Assembly (NCBI GenBank): GCA_902777835.1
Contig: CACYVC010000005.1
Span: forward strand, 1-64,000
From: an uncultured Bacteroidales bacterium
GTDB taxonomy: Bacteria; Bacteroidota; Bacteroidia; Bacteroidales; Muribaculaceae
Length of the DNA stretch: 64,000 nucleotides
Direction of reading: 5' to 3'
Part shown: piece by piece, positions 33,463 through 42,139 of the stretch
How the letters are laid out: each line of letters starts with the position of its first letter
Position numbering within the stretch: position 1 is the first letter of the stretch
Made by a program: the position numbers and the translations under genes
Notes under the pieces: generated by a model
Databases searched by the model: none
What the model was told of the DNA's origin: nothing
The model's input: the letters and a program-made list of their open reading frames with translations, nothing else

Positions 33463-34375
33463 TATTCTCAGTCTTCTTTATTTTATTCAGACGTTCGGTC
33501 TCAGTGGGGTAGAGGGGATAAAGCAGCTCATATACCTTCTCTTTCTCAGTACTGTTTGCTTTGGAGTAGATGTTAACGAGCTCGTCCATCTTGGCATCTT
33601 TGAACATCGAGAGGCACACCGACATTGGCGCAACATCATAAATTGCTTTCATTGTCTCCATCTGCTGGGTAATTGTGGCGCGACCCTTGTCAACACTGGT
33701 CGCCATCTGGTCAAGGCCCTGACGGTGGTAGTTATAAATCACATCACGGATGGCCGAGGTCTGTTTGTCGGTGTAGGCGCTCAATATCGCGCTGCGGTTT
33801 TTTGAGTCCTCAAAAGCCTTCCATCCGCTCTCGCCGCTACTCTGCGCCATACGCACGATGTTGCCCAACTTCTCGTAATAAGGATCTCCACCGTTAGGAG
33901 CAAATGAATCGAAATCCATCGCTATAACAAAGAGGGCATAGAAGTTGAGAATTGCCGTAAGGTTACTCTGCATTTCCTGCTCGTTATACACAAGCTGCTC
34001 ATTATTGTCGTAGGTGAACTCAATGCGGGTGTCCTTGAAGTTTATCAAGGTTGTGGTGTAAGAGCTGTTATAAACTGGACGTGAACTCTGAATCTGGAGG
34101 TCGCCTTTCATCAATCCATTCGACTCGTCGTACTCAGCAATTGTCAAGAACATCTTGCACTCAATTTTCTCGTTGGCGGCAAACTGTGCGTCGGTCCACA
34201 CCGTAGTATTGAGGTATTCGTTCACAGCCTCCTTCAAGGTGTTGAAAACATCTTTATTGGCGTTCTTCACCTTCTTTGAATCAACTTCAAAGGTGCAATT
34301 CAACTCCTGTGCACCAACTCCCAGGCAACATAACGCAGCCATCGTAGCGAGCAATATATTTCTGAATCGTTTCAT
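33458..34375 (-). CDS. DUF4835/PorD-like secreted protein
   Basis: 305 residues with signal peptide (MKRFRNILLATMAALCCLGVGA). The sequence after it (QELNCTFEVDSKKVKNANKDVF, then LQIQSSRPVYNSSYTTTLIN and YALFVIAMDFDSFAPNGGDPYYEKL) is a clear DUF4835 match; the Porphyromonas gingivalis member is PorD, linked to the type IX secretion system. Beta-rich N-half and helical C-half. It is directly upstream of recN. I see no TAnnTTTG box in the 145-base spacer before it, so its promoter is not identified. Confidence 0.9.
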   Translation of the reverse strand: MKRFRNILLATMAALCCLGVGAQELNCTFEVDSKKVKNANKDVFNTLKEAVNEYLNTTVWTDAQFAANEKIECKMFLTIAEYDESNGLMKGDLQIQSSRPVYNSSYTTTLINFKDTRIEFTYDNNEQLVYNEQEMQSNLTAILNFYALFVIAMDFDSFAPNGGDPYYEKLGNIVRMAQSSGESGWKAFEDSKNRSAILSAYTDKQTSAIRDVIYNYHRQGLDQMATSVDKGRATITQQMETMKAIYDVAPMSVCLSMFKDAKMDELVNIYSKANSTEKEKVYELLYPLYPTETERLNKIKKTENM

Positions 34376-34520
34376 TTCATTAATGTTATAATAATAAATA
34401 ACGTATGGTATAATAAAAAATTGCCCAAAAGCGAGTGTCTTTTGAGCTAATTAAACATTAATCGGTCATCAGGACCTATGAGTGAAATAATGAGTGGTTT
34501 TTTCATTAATAGCAGATGTC

Positions 34521-35051
34521 TTATCTCGGCACGATTTGTTCAAAAGAGTTGTCGTCATAGAAAATCATTATATTGACAATTCTGCGGCCTTGCGATGAGG
34601 GAGTGGGGGATGAGCCATTACTGCGGGCTATGCTTTGCAGAGCATTAGTGAGTGCCATAGCGCCAGTATTGTTTCGGCCTTGATTGTCATCATCGAAACT
34701 GATGGTAGAGGGCTGGCGTGAAGGGTTGGCAGATGAATTTTGGGCGACATTAGTACCCATGAATAAATTTCCACTTTGTGGAGTTTTGGACAACTTTTGC
34801 GCATCACCATTTCCCGACAAGTTAGTGGCGTGAGAATCGAACATTTCGCCATCTCCGAACATAAGCCACATAATATTCAACGCAGGATAGGCTGCGTGAA
34901 TTTTCGAGATCACTTCATCACTCACTTTTTTGTTGCGTCCATTGAGCAACTGGGAAAGTGTGGGGCGAGGAATCTCACAGGTGTCGGCAAACTGTGAATT
35001 AGAAATGCCATTCTGTTCCAAGAAGCGTTTTAAGCGCGAAATAATGTCCAT
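34521..35051 (-). CDS. XRE-family helix-turn-helix regulator
   Basis: 176 residues from the ATG at 35051. The frame is open further up, but the preceding stretch covers the promoter box at 35084-35091, so it is not coding. Residues 1-65 are a Cro/CI-type helix-turn-helix (LKRFLEQNGISNSQFADTCEIPRPTLSQLLNGRNKKVSDEVI). A long linker rich in Ser, Asn and Gln follows, then a conserved-looking tail, RRIVNIMIFYDDNSFEQIVP, that I recall from other Bacteroidales XRE proteins. Its targets are unknown. It stands alone beside a 1.1-kb gene-free region, which may contain its sites. Confidence 0.8.
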   Translation of the reverse strand: MDIISRLKRFLEQNGISNSQFADTCEIPRPTLSQLLNGRNKKVSDEVISKIHAAYPALNIMWLMFGDGEMFDSHATNLSGNGDAQKLSKTPQSGNLFMGTNVAQNSSANPSRQPSTISFDDDNQGRNNTGAMALTNALQSIARSNGSSPTPSSQGRRIVNIMIFYDDNSFEQIVPR

Positions 35052-35083
35052 TTTGCTATTAACAATTATAAATTTTTCGTTTG

Positions 35084-35091
35084 CAAATTTA
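35084..35091 (-). promoter_or_regulatory. Promoter -7 box for the XRE regulator
   Basis: TAAATTTG on the minus strand, 32 bases before the ATG at 35051. Confidence 0.6.
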
Positions 35092-35126
35092 GAACATGCT
35101 GTTGAAAAAACCAAATTTTTAAACAT

Positions 35127-36180
35127 AAATCTTCAAATTTACATTTTTTATTTCGAAAATTTACTGTTTTATTCTGCAACTACAGCTCCTTCAATACAAT
35201 TTAAAGCAATACTACAATAGATGATGTCTATTTTACTTTATTTCAATATCTTATACTATAAAAAACACACTAAAACGAGTCAAATCGTGCAACATATCCA
35301 CCTTTTATGAGTAAACACTATATTTAGGCATAGTTATTTTTCTGATTTTCAGAAGAATATGTTAAATGTAAATATCTGTTAATTGCCAATTTGTTTGGGA
35401 TTGCAAATTTTAGAAACGCAAATTCACGAAACAACACTTCTATTTTATGGCAAAATTCAGGTTTATGATTGCTGAATTTTCAGTTTTTATTTGCAAAACC
35501 GCCACCCTACCCTTTGATTAACTTTAGTAAACCACAAATGGTAAACTTACCATTTTGATGAAAAAGTGAGTATTTTGACGATAAATCTAAAGAATCCCCT
35601 ACCAGAACCCATATTTTGAATTCTCAGCCACTTATTTTTAGTATTTCCACCCTACTCTACCCATATTAAATCACCGATTATCAGCGAGTTTATTATCACA
35701 AGCAAAACGCTATGGCATTGTCTCAAAAATGCTTCAGAAAAGCATAAAAACAGTCATTCTAACCTTTTTTTTCCTCTCAAAATCGCCTTACCATTACAAA
35801 TTATAACCACAAACAGTACACTTGCTGCCGTTTCTGGAGTTTTTCACCCTTAATTGAGGAGGAGAGCCTACAATTTTCATTCCCTCACTATCAACCATAG
35901 CACTCAATTTCTCATCACCAGGCTACCCAATTCCCAGCATCTAGACCAACCACCTCAACCGCCCTATCCCACCCTATCTTTTTTCCCGCCAATTTATCGG
36001 CATGGTGAATCACACGCAATTCTCACGGAGTTATTTTTTCAGGCAAACAAGAATAAAACCGACTTTTGGACAATAAACCAAAAAGTGATTTTCACGATTA
36101 TAATGGATTGGATACACATATTTTTCCCAAAAATTAAACCCCGTTTTTCCTGCAACATGTCATGATTGTTGAGTTAGCAA
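35127..36180. other. AT-rich 1.05-kb region without a supported gene
   Basis: No open frame here has an ATG start with a plausible protein; the longest (35854-36165) has a TTG start and no family features. The region is AT-rich in its left half. CCACCCTA-type motifs occur three times (35502-35512, 35647-35662, 35959-35978), and there is a 20-bp palindrome at 35536-35555. It could be a decayed gene, a regulatory region or a site for chromosome maintenance. Confidence 0.6.
35536..35555. promoter_or_regulatory. 20-bp palindrome in the gene-free region
   Basis: AAATGGTAAACTTACCATTT has 9-bp perfect arms around AC. A plausible dimer-binding site; no promoter box lies next to it. Confidence 0.4.
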
Positions 36181-36223
36181 CGCAACAAAAAATGAGACTT
36201 GGGAGGTGAATCCTAGTCTCATT
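36181..36223 (-). terminator. Intrinsic terminator of uvrA
   Basis: AATGAGACT and its complement (36191-36223) with an inner GGA/TCC extension, followed on the minus strand by TTTTTTGTTGCG. It lies 46 bases after the uvrA stop. Confidence 0.75.
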
Positions 36224-36268
36224 ATCTCTCGCAAAAAAACAAAATATCCACTGATTTTTTGCTTCTAT

Positions 36269-39109
36269 TTATTCCTTTGCATTCAGTTCTATTTTCAGAT
36301 ATTTTGCGGTGATGGAATTAGGAGCTTGAGCCACTTGCTCAGGGGTGCCGGTGGCTACCACTTCTCCCCCATTTCGTCCTCCGTCGGGACCGAGGTCAAT
36401 GATGTAATCGGCACATTTTATCACGTCCATGTTGTGCTCAATGACGATTACGGTATTGCCCTTTGCCACGAGTCGGTTGAGAACACCGAGCAATATCTTG
36501 ATATCTTCGAAGTGAAGGCCTGTGGTTGGCTCATCAAGAATGTAGAGTGTCTTTCCGGTGTCCTTCTTTGAGAGTTCGGCGGCGAGTTTCACACGCTGGC
36601 TCTCACCACCCGAGAGGGTGCTTGATGGTTGGCCGAGCTTAATGTATCCCAGTCCCACATCTTGCAGCACCTTAATCTTGTGCAGTATGCTTGGCACTGC
36701 CTCAAAGAACTCCACAGCCTGATTGATCGTCATGTCGAGCACATCGGCGATAGACTTACCCTTGAAGCGCACTTCTAGAGTCTCACGGTTGTAGCGCTTG
36801 CCACCACACGCCTCACAGGGTACGAGTACGTCGGGCAAGAAGTTCATCTCAACCGTCTTGTAGCCATTGCCTTTGCACACCTCGCAGCGTCCGCCGCTGG
36901 TGTTAAACGAGAATCGTCCAGGCTTGTATCCACGAATCTTGGCCTCCGGCAGATTCACAAAAAGGTTGCGGATGTCGGTGAATATATTAGTATAAGTCAC
37001 GGCATTGGAACGCGGGGTGCGTCCAAGCGGAGACTGATCGACAGTAACCACCTTATCAATGTTCTCAAGGCCCTCGATGGTCTCATAAGGCAACGGCTCG
37101 GTTAGCGAACGGTAAAACTTCTGGCTCAATATGGGCTGAAGAGTAGCATTGATGAGTGATGACTTGCCGCTGCCGCTCACGCCAGTAACGCACACCAGCA
37201 AGCCCAGCGGAATTGTCACATCCACATCCTTGAGGTTGTTGCCTCTACAGCCATGCAACGTTATCGCCTTGCCATTACCTGGCCTGCGCTCGGCAGGGAT
37301 GGCGATTTTTTCCTTACCATTAAGGTATCGCGCCGTGATTGTGTCGGCATTGAGCAACTGCTTGGGAGTTCCCGAGAACACCACATTGCCCCCTCGCCTA
37401 CCAGCCTTGGGACCAATATCAACCACATAGTCGGCTTCAAGCATCATGTCACGGTCATGCTCGACAACCAGTATGGTATTGCCCTCGTCGCGCAGGTTCT
37501 TGAGTGAGTTTATGAGTCGCTGGTTGTCGCGCTGGTGCAGGCCTATGCTCGGTTCGTCTAAGATATAGAGAACGTTCACCAGCTGCGAGCCAATCTGTGT
37601 GGCAAGTCTGATGCGCTGGCTCTCACCACCAGAGAGAGATGAGCTGCTTCGGTTGAGCGACACATAGTCAAGTCCCACATCGAGCATGAACGAGAGGCGA
37701 CTGTTGATTTCCTTCACAACCTCCTCGGCAATCGCCCACTGGCGCTCGGAAATGTGATTTTTCAGGTCAAGCATCCATTCACGCAGTTGCGCGATGTCCA
37801 TACGCGCTAATTCGGCGATATTCTTGCCACCAAGCCTAAAATGCAACGCCACCTTGTTCAAGCGGTCGCCATGACACTCAGGGCACACTGTTCTCGAAAA
37901 GAACTGGCCAGCCCACTTCTGCGCCTTGGATGTGGCGTTCTCGCTCTGCTGCATCTCGATATACTTTACCAGTCCCTCGTAGGAGAGAAAATAGTTGTTG
38001 ATACTCATCGTCTCGTTCTTGATGTTGAGACGCTCATCGGTGCCGTTGAGGATGTCGTCGATGGCCTCTTCGGGCAGCTGGTTGAGTGGCGTGTCGAGCG
38101 ATGCGCCATATTTCTCGCAGATAGCTTGAATCTGCCAAAATATCAGTGAGTTCTTATATTTTCCTAATGTGGTGATGCCTCCGTCTCGAATCGAAAGACT
38201 CGGGTCGGGCATAATCTTGTCCTTGTCGATTATATTGACATATCCCAGACCCTTGCACTTGGGACACGCACCTTGAGGCGAGTTGAACGAGAAACTATGC
38301 GGAGCAGGCTCGGCATAGGACAGCCCAGTAGCGGGGTCCATTAGCGAACGGCTGTAATGCTCAAGTGCACCACTGTCTGAATCCATCACCATGAGTTGAC
38401 CATCTCCTTGCTTAAAGCAAGTGTTGATGGTGTCGCGCAGGCGCACCTCGTCTTTCTGTGCTACCTTTAGGCGATCCACCACCAGCTCAACATCGTGGTT
38501 GTGGTAGCGGTCGAGTTTCATGCCAAAGGTGATCTCTCGCAGCTCCCCATCGACCCTAACATGCAGGTAACCCTTCTTGCGAAGTTGCTCAAATAGGTCT
38601 TTGTAATGTCCCTTACGATTTTTAACTAGTGGCGCGAGCAAATAAATCTTCTTTCCATCATATCGCTCAAGGATGAGATTGAGAATCTTGTCAAGCGAAT
38701 ATTTCACCATCTTCTCGCCCGAGAGGTAACTATAGGCATCACTGGCACGTGCAAAAAGCAGTCGCAAGTAGTCATAAACCTCGGTGGTCGTCCCCACCGT
38801 AGAGCGAGGGTTCTTATTGGTCGTCTTCTGTCCTATTGAGATTACCGGCGAGAGGCCCGAAATCTTATCCACATCGGGACGCTCAAGCACACCGAGCATA
38901 TTGCGGGCGTAGGATGAAAATGTCTCAAGATAGCGGCGCTGACCTTCGGCAAAAATTGTGTCGAAAGCCAGCGATGATTTGCCGCTGCCGCTAAGCCCAG
39001 TAATCACACTTAGGCTATAATGAGGCAGCTCCACATCTATGTTCTTGAGATTGTGCACTCGTGCGCCTTGCACCTGCACGCTCTCAACGTCGTTGCCGTT
39101 AATTTTCAT
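36269..39109 (-). CDS. uvrA: Excinuclease ABC subunit A
   Basis: 946 residues, full length. Two ABC modules with Walker A motifs TGLSGSGKSSLAFD (near residue 36) and GVSGSGKSSLINAT (near 650), two signature regions (SLSGGESQRIRLA and LSGGESQRVKLAAEL), and zinc clusters CPKCKGLGYV, CPECHGDRLN and CEVCKGNGYK with its partner CEACGGKRYN. It recognises bulky DNA lesions and loads UvrB. It starts four bases after the stop of the lytic transglycosylase gene, so the two are co-transcribed. Confidence 0.98.
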   Translation of the reverse strand: MKINGNDVESVQVQGARVHNLKNIDVELPHYSLSVITGLSGSGKSSLAFDTIFAEGQRRYLETFSSYARNMLGVLERPDVDKISGLSPVISIGQKTTNKNPRSTVGTTTEVYDYLRLLFARASDAYSYLSGEKMVKYSLDKILNLILERYDGKKIYLLAPLVKNRKGHYKDLFEQLRKKGYLHVRVDGELREITFGMKLDRYHNHDVELVVDRLKVAQKDEVRLRDTINTCFKQGDGQLMVMDSDSGALEHYSRSLMDPATGLSYAEPAPHSFSFNSPQGACPKCKGLGYVNIIDKDKIMPDPSLSIRDGGITTLGKYKNSLIFWQIQAICEKYGASLDTPLNQLPEEAIDDILNGTDERLNIKNETMSINNYFLSYEGLVKYIEMQQSENATSKAQKWAGQFFSRTVCPECHGDRLNKVALHFRLGGKNIAELARMDIAQLREWMLDLKNHISERQWAIAEEVVKEINSRLSFMLDVGLDYVSLNRSSSSLSGGESQRIRLATQIGSQLVNVLYILDEPSIGLHQRDNQRLINSLKNLRDEGNTILVVEHDRDMMLEADYVVDIGPKAGRRGGNVVFSGTPKQLLNADTITARYLNGKEKIAIPAERRPGNGKAITLHGCRGNNLKDVDVTIPLGLLVCVTGVSGSGKSSLINATLQPILSQKFYRSLTEPLPYETIEGLENIDKVVTVDQSPLGRTPRSNAVTYTNIFTDIRNLFVNLPEAKIRGYKPGRFSFNTSGGRCEVCKGNGYKTVEMNFLPDVLVPCEACGGKRYNRETLEVRFKGKSIADVLDMTINQAVEFFEAVPSILHKIKVLQDVGLGYIKLGQPSSTLSGGESQRVKLAAELSKKDTGKTLYILDEPTTGLHFEDIKILLGVLNRLVAKGNTVIVIEHNMDVIKCADYIIDLGPDGGRNGGEVVATGTPEQVAQAPNSITAKYLKIELNAKE

Positions 39110-39113
39110 TCAC

Positions 39114-40049
39114 TCAATCAACCACCCAGTTTCTGTTATACACTTTGTTGCCTGCCTTGCTGCGATAGAGCGAATCATCTTTTGGCACCTTTACCCTATA
39201 TACTTTTCCTGAAGCGTTAGGAAGCTTGGTGCTTCTAATCCATGGGTTTGCGTCACGCAGCTGCATATAGGAGATGCCATGCTCCTTAGCCCATATCACC
39301 CAGTTGGAAACTGGAGTACTAACCTCTATCACCTCGCAGTCAATGGGCTGATATAGTTGATTACTGTAGATACGATAGCCATATTTCTTTGGGTTCTCAA
39401 GGAAGAGTTTGTAGGCTATGATACGGAACACATAGCGTGATGTCTCACTTACCAGTCGCAGGTCAAATGAGTTATTCACCTGCTGCGACGATAATTCATT
39501 TGTAATTCTACCCGTACCAGCATTATAACTAGCACAAACGGTAGCCCAATTGTGATACCTAGAATAGGCATCGCGAAGATAACGACATGCTGCCACGGTC
39601 TCCTTCTCAGGGTCGTAACGTTCATCAACATCGTCGTTTACCTCTAGGCCATACTGCTTTCCTGTTGCTGCCATAAACTGCCAGATTCCAGCTGCCTTAG
39701 CTGGCGATAGAGCATTGATGTCGAGCGAGCTTTCAGCTACAGCAAGGTAAATAAGGTCCTCAGGCATATTGTTTTCCTTCAGGATTTCAATAAGTCGCGG
39801 AAAATAGCGGTTGGCGCGCTTTATGATGAGCGATGTCATGGTTTGGCCATAAATAACCGAAGTCATCTCTCGGTCGAGGCGCTCAGCCATATCTATACGG
39901 TCAAAACTCACATGGTCACCGCAAAAGTTGATTGACTCGGGAATTTCGGGTGCCGCCACTGCCATAAATTCTCCCGCGCGCTGCGCTGGGGATGTAAATG
40001 CTGTTGCACACGCAACTATTGTTACCAAAAGGATGTTGATATATTTCAT
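39114..40049 (-). CDS. Lytic murein transglycosylase (SLT/MltD-like)
   Basis: 311 residues with signal peptide (MKYINILLVTIVACATAFTSPAQ). The SLT domain is clear: catalytic Glu in AVAESSLDINALSPAKAAGIWQFM, then KQYGLEVNDDVDERYDPEK and ASYNAGTGRI. A LysM-like C-terminal segment (WVIWAKEHGISYMQLRDANPWI) may bind peptidoglycan. It cleaves glycan strands to 1,6-anhydro ends in the periplasm. It is the first gene of a pair with uvrA. Its promoter is not obvious in the 83-base spacer upstream. Confidence 0.92.
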   Translation of the reverse strand: MKYINILLVTIVACATAFTSPAQRAGEFMAVAAPEIPESINFCGDHVSFDRIDMAERLDREMTSVIYGQTMTSLIIKRANRYFPRLIEILKENNMPEDLIYLAVAESSLDINALSPAKAAGIWQFMAATGKQYGLEVNDDVDERYDPEKETVAACRYLRDAYSRYHNWATVCASYNAGTGRITNELSSQQVNNSFDLRLVSETSRYVFRIIAYKLFLENPKKYGYRIYSNQLYQPIDCEVIEVSTPVSNWVIWAKEHGISYMQLRDANPWIRSTKLPNASGKVYRVKVPKDDSLYRSKAGNKVYNRNWVVD

Positions 40050-40132
40050 ATTTTATTAATTTCCAGATATTTATAAAAGATGTAAAAACGAAAGCAAAGG
40101 CAGAAAAAGCACAAGTTTTTTGAAGTGATTAT

Positions 40133-41482
40133 TTAGTCCACAGGACCATCCATCGTTCCTCCGCCCATGTCGCGATGCTCATAGCGCAAGATGTTGATGT
40201 CGCCACTGAGTTTGTACTTCTTGCCATCGCTGCCAGTAGCCCGAATGACATAGAAATATACTCCAGTGCCCACCAGCTTGCCACGATAGGTGCCGTCCCA
40301 ACCGTCGGATGGGTCAGTAAACTCCTTAATTAGCACGCCCCAGCGATTGTATATCCAGCAGTGGAAATCAATAATCGACTTGTAAGAGACTTTCCACACG
40401 TCATTGACTTCCTCGGTAGTGCCTGGCGAGAAGATGTTTGGGCACACCAAGTCGCTTTCGCCGATGTTCACAGTGTAAATATCGCTGTAGTCTTCACAAG
40501 AGCCATCACTGTTGGCGTAGTAGAATCGCCAGTAAGTGGTTCCTACTTCTTCAAAGGTATATTCCACCTCTTCCTGCGCGAAGTCCATCAAGATGTAGTT
40601 GAAATCAGGATTATCGCTAACCTGCCACTGTTTGAACGACACCGCATCGGTGCAGTGGGCGGTGAACGTGATTCTTGCCGGTGCCGAACCGCCTAACGCC
40701 GAACCAGGAATTTTCTGCTCGTTGTCGTTATCACGTTCTTCCTGAACGGCAGAAGTCTCAACATCTATAGCTATGGCAGTAAAGGTTTCGGACGTTTTAC
40801 TCTCCTTCTCGTTCCAGAATTCAAGAAATTTATCTCCACTTACTGTGAATGTAGTGTTACAATAAGGAGCAGGCACAGCAATAGTGTTCTTCAAGAATCT
40901 CTCTTCCTCAACCACACTTTGCTCTTTCCAGTAAACATCTTCTTCATCCCACTCAAGAGTGTTGTAGGTCACCTTTATTTCACGATCAAGAGTTTTTGTG
41001 CCATCATATCTTATCTCTGGTCCTGAGCCATCAACGTGCAAAATCGCGGTTCCACAATCGCTGCCTTCTTGGTCAATTGATACGCCATTGATATGAAGAC
41101 GATGCTTGCTGTAGTCTATTACCCACAAATAAGTCGTTTGGGAGTCTCCCTCCTTGATGATGTAGCCCTGATCGGCCTTCACTTGTGTCAAAGAGGTCAC
41201 ATTACCATTATGCAAGACATCAATATCGTTGTATATCCTTTCTCCAATATCGTTAATTATAATTTCCTTCCAACTCACATTATAGGGGTCAGTGCTAGCT
41301 GTATATTGCATCGACACTCCTTGCAGCGAGTATAGCACGTAAACAGCCATACTGCCAGTGTTGGAAGATTGCCCTTCAACATATACTGGTTTAGAGTTGC
41401 CCACAAATTCCACCTGTGCCATAGCCGAAACTGTAGCCATGACCATCATCAAGGGTATCACAAAATATTTAGCAATTCTCAT
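40133..41482 (-). CDS. Secreted protein with gliding-motility-type C-terminal domain
   Basis: 449 residues with signal peptide (MRIAKYFVIPLMMVMATVSAMA). The last 90 residues (LVCPNIFSPGTTEEVNDVWKV ... IYNRWGVLIKEFTDPSDGWDGTYRGKLVGTGVYFYVI) are the gliding-motility/CHU_C type domain used for type IX secretion of the type B sorting class. The central part is beta-rich, likely Ig-like or PKD-like repeats. A role as a surface or adhesin-type protein follows from the family only. With the PorD-like protein at 33458 it suggests a type IX secretion system in this organism. Confidence 0.85.
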   Translation of the reverse strand: MRIAKYFVIPLMMVMATVSAMAQVEFVGNSKPVYVEGQSSNTGSMAVYVLYSLQGVSMQYTASTDPYNVSWKEIIINDIGERIYNDIDVLHNGNVTSLTQVKADQGYIIKEGDSQTTYLWVIDYSKHRLHINGVSIDQEGSDCGTAILHVDGSGPEIRYDGTKTLDREIKVTYNTLEWDEEDVYWKEQSVVEEERFLKNTIAVPAPYCNTTFTVSGDKFLEFWNEKESKTSETFTAIAIDVETSAVQEERDNDNEQKIPGSALGGSAPARITFTAHCTDAVSFKQWQVSDNPDFNYILMDFAQEEVEYTFEEVGTTYWRFYYANSDGSCEDYSDIYTVNIGESDLVCPNIFSPGTTEEVNDVWKVSYKSIIDFHCWIYNRWGVLIKEFTDPSDGWDGTYRGKLVGTGVYFYVIRATGSDGKKYKLSGDINILRYEHRDMGGGTMDGPVD

Positions 41483-41567
41483 AGTATTTCCTATATATAC
41501 ATTATAATATATTATAACGTAATATCGTTGCTAAAATTGTTTAGTTTGCACTAGGCGCTGACCTAGC

Positions 41568-42128
41568 TCAATTGTTTACCATTACAGCTACACAATTCAC
41601 CAAGTCGCCAACAGTGTGCATCATATCAAATGTTTCGTCATAAATATTGATTCCAAACCTATCTTCAAGTTCCTGCTTGATTTGATTTCGCTGCTGCTGC
41701 GTGATTTTGAAATCCTCGTTAAGTCTTGAGGAGAGCTGAACGTTCATGGGGTCTATTTTAAGCGTATTTGCAACCACTTCCATCACATTACGTTCAATAG
41801 CAGCAAGGTTGTTTGGATTATCGGGCTTATTCATTCCCGGACGTGGTCTTGGACGTGGCCCATACATAAGATGAATGGGACGCTGACGCACGCCATACAT
41901 GGGTCGCACCACATTGCGACGGTCATCCTGCGGCAGCAAATCGGCAGAGTCAACTTCCTGACCATCTATCACCACCTTATCGGCGGCAGTGAGTTCCACA
42001 TCAGGTTTCTCACTTTGCACAGGCTTTGCCTCATTGCCAGCACATGCTGCAATAGCACCCGTTGTCACTCCTGCTGCAATCACAGCTCCGATAGCCGCCT
42101 TGCGACGATTTTTGTTATCTTTGTTCAT
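41568..42128 (-). CDS. Lipoprotein with two MYG motifs and an ACP-like C-domain, likely rSAM substrate
   Basis: 186 residues. A basic N-terminus and hydrophobic stretch lead to a lipobox (GAIAAC, Cys 29). Residues 70-100 are Arg/Pro-rich and contain MYG twice (77-79 and 88-90). Residues 108-186 align with acyl carrier protein: IERNVMEVVANTLKID, then LNEDFKITQQQ where ACP has the DSL phosphopantetheine site, then LEDRFGINIYDE and a TVGDLVNCV helix. The modified Ser is replaced by Gln, so it cannot carry the prosthetic group. It lies 11 bases after a radical SAM/SPASM gene. The rSAM/lipoprotein systems known from Bacteroidales have a YG-containing motif as I recall, so it may be the enzyme's substrate. 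Substrate status is inference. Confidence 0.7.
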   Translation of the reverse strand: MNKDNKNRRKAAIGAVIAAGVTTGAIAACAGNEAKPVQSEKPDVELTAADKVVIDGQEVDSADLLPQDDRRNVVRPMYGVRQRPIHLMYGPRPRPRPGMNKPDNPNNLAAIERNVMEVVANTLKIDPMNVQLSSRLNEDFKITQQQRNQIKQELEDRFGINIYDETFDMMHTVGDLVNCVAVMVNN

Positions 42129-42139
42129 AATATATAGTT

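Noticed and set aside
35701-35760. DnaA-box-like word (TTATCACAA) hinting at an origin
   Set aside because: A single imperfect match, no cluster of boxes and no dnaA or dnaN nearby.
35854-36165. Open frame of 103 codons on the plus strand in the gene-free region
   Set aside because: It starts with TTG, is Pro- and aromatic-rich without a family pattern, and covers motif repeats. No promoter or ribosome site is seen.
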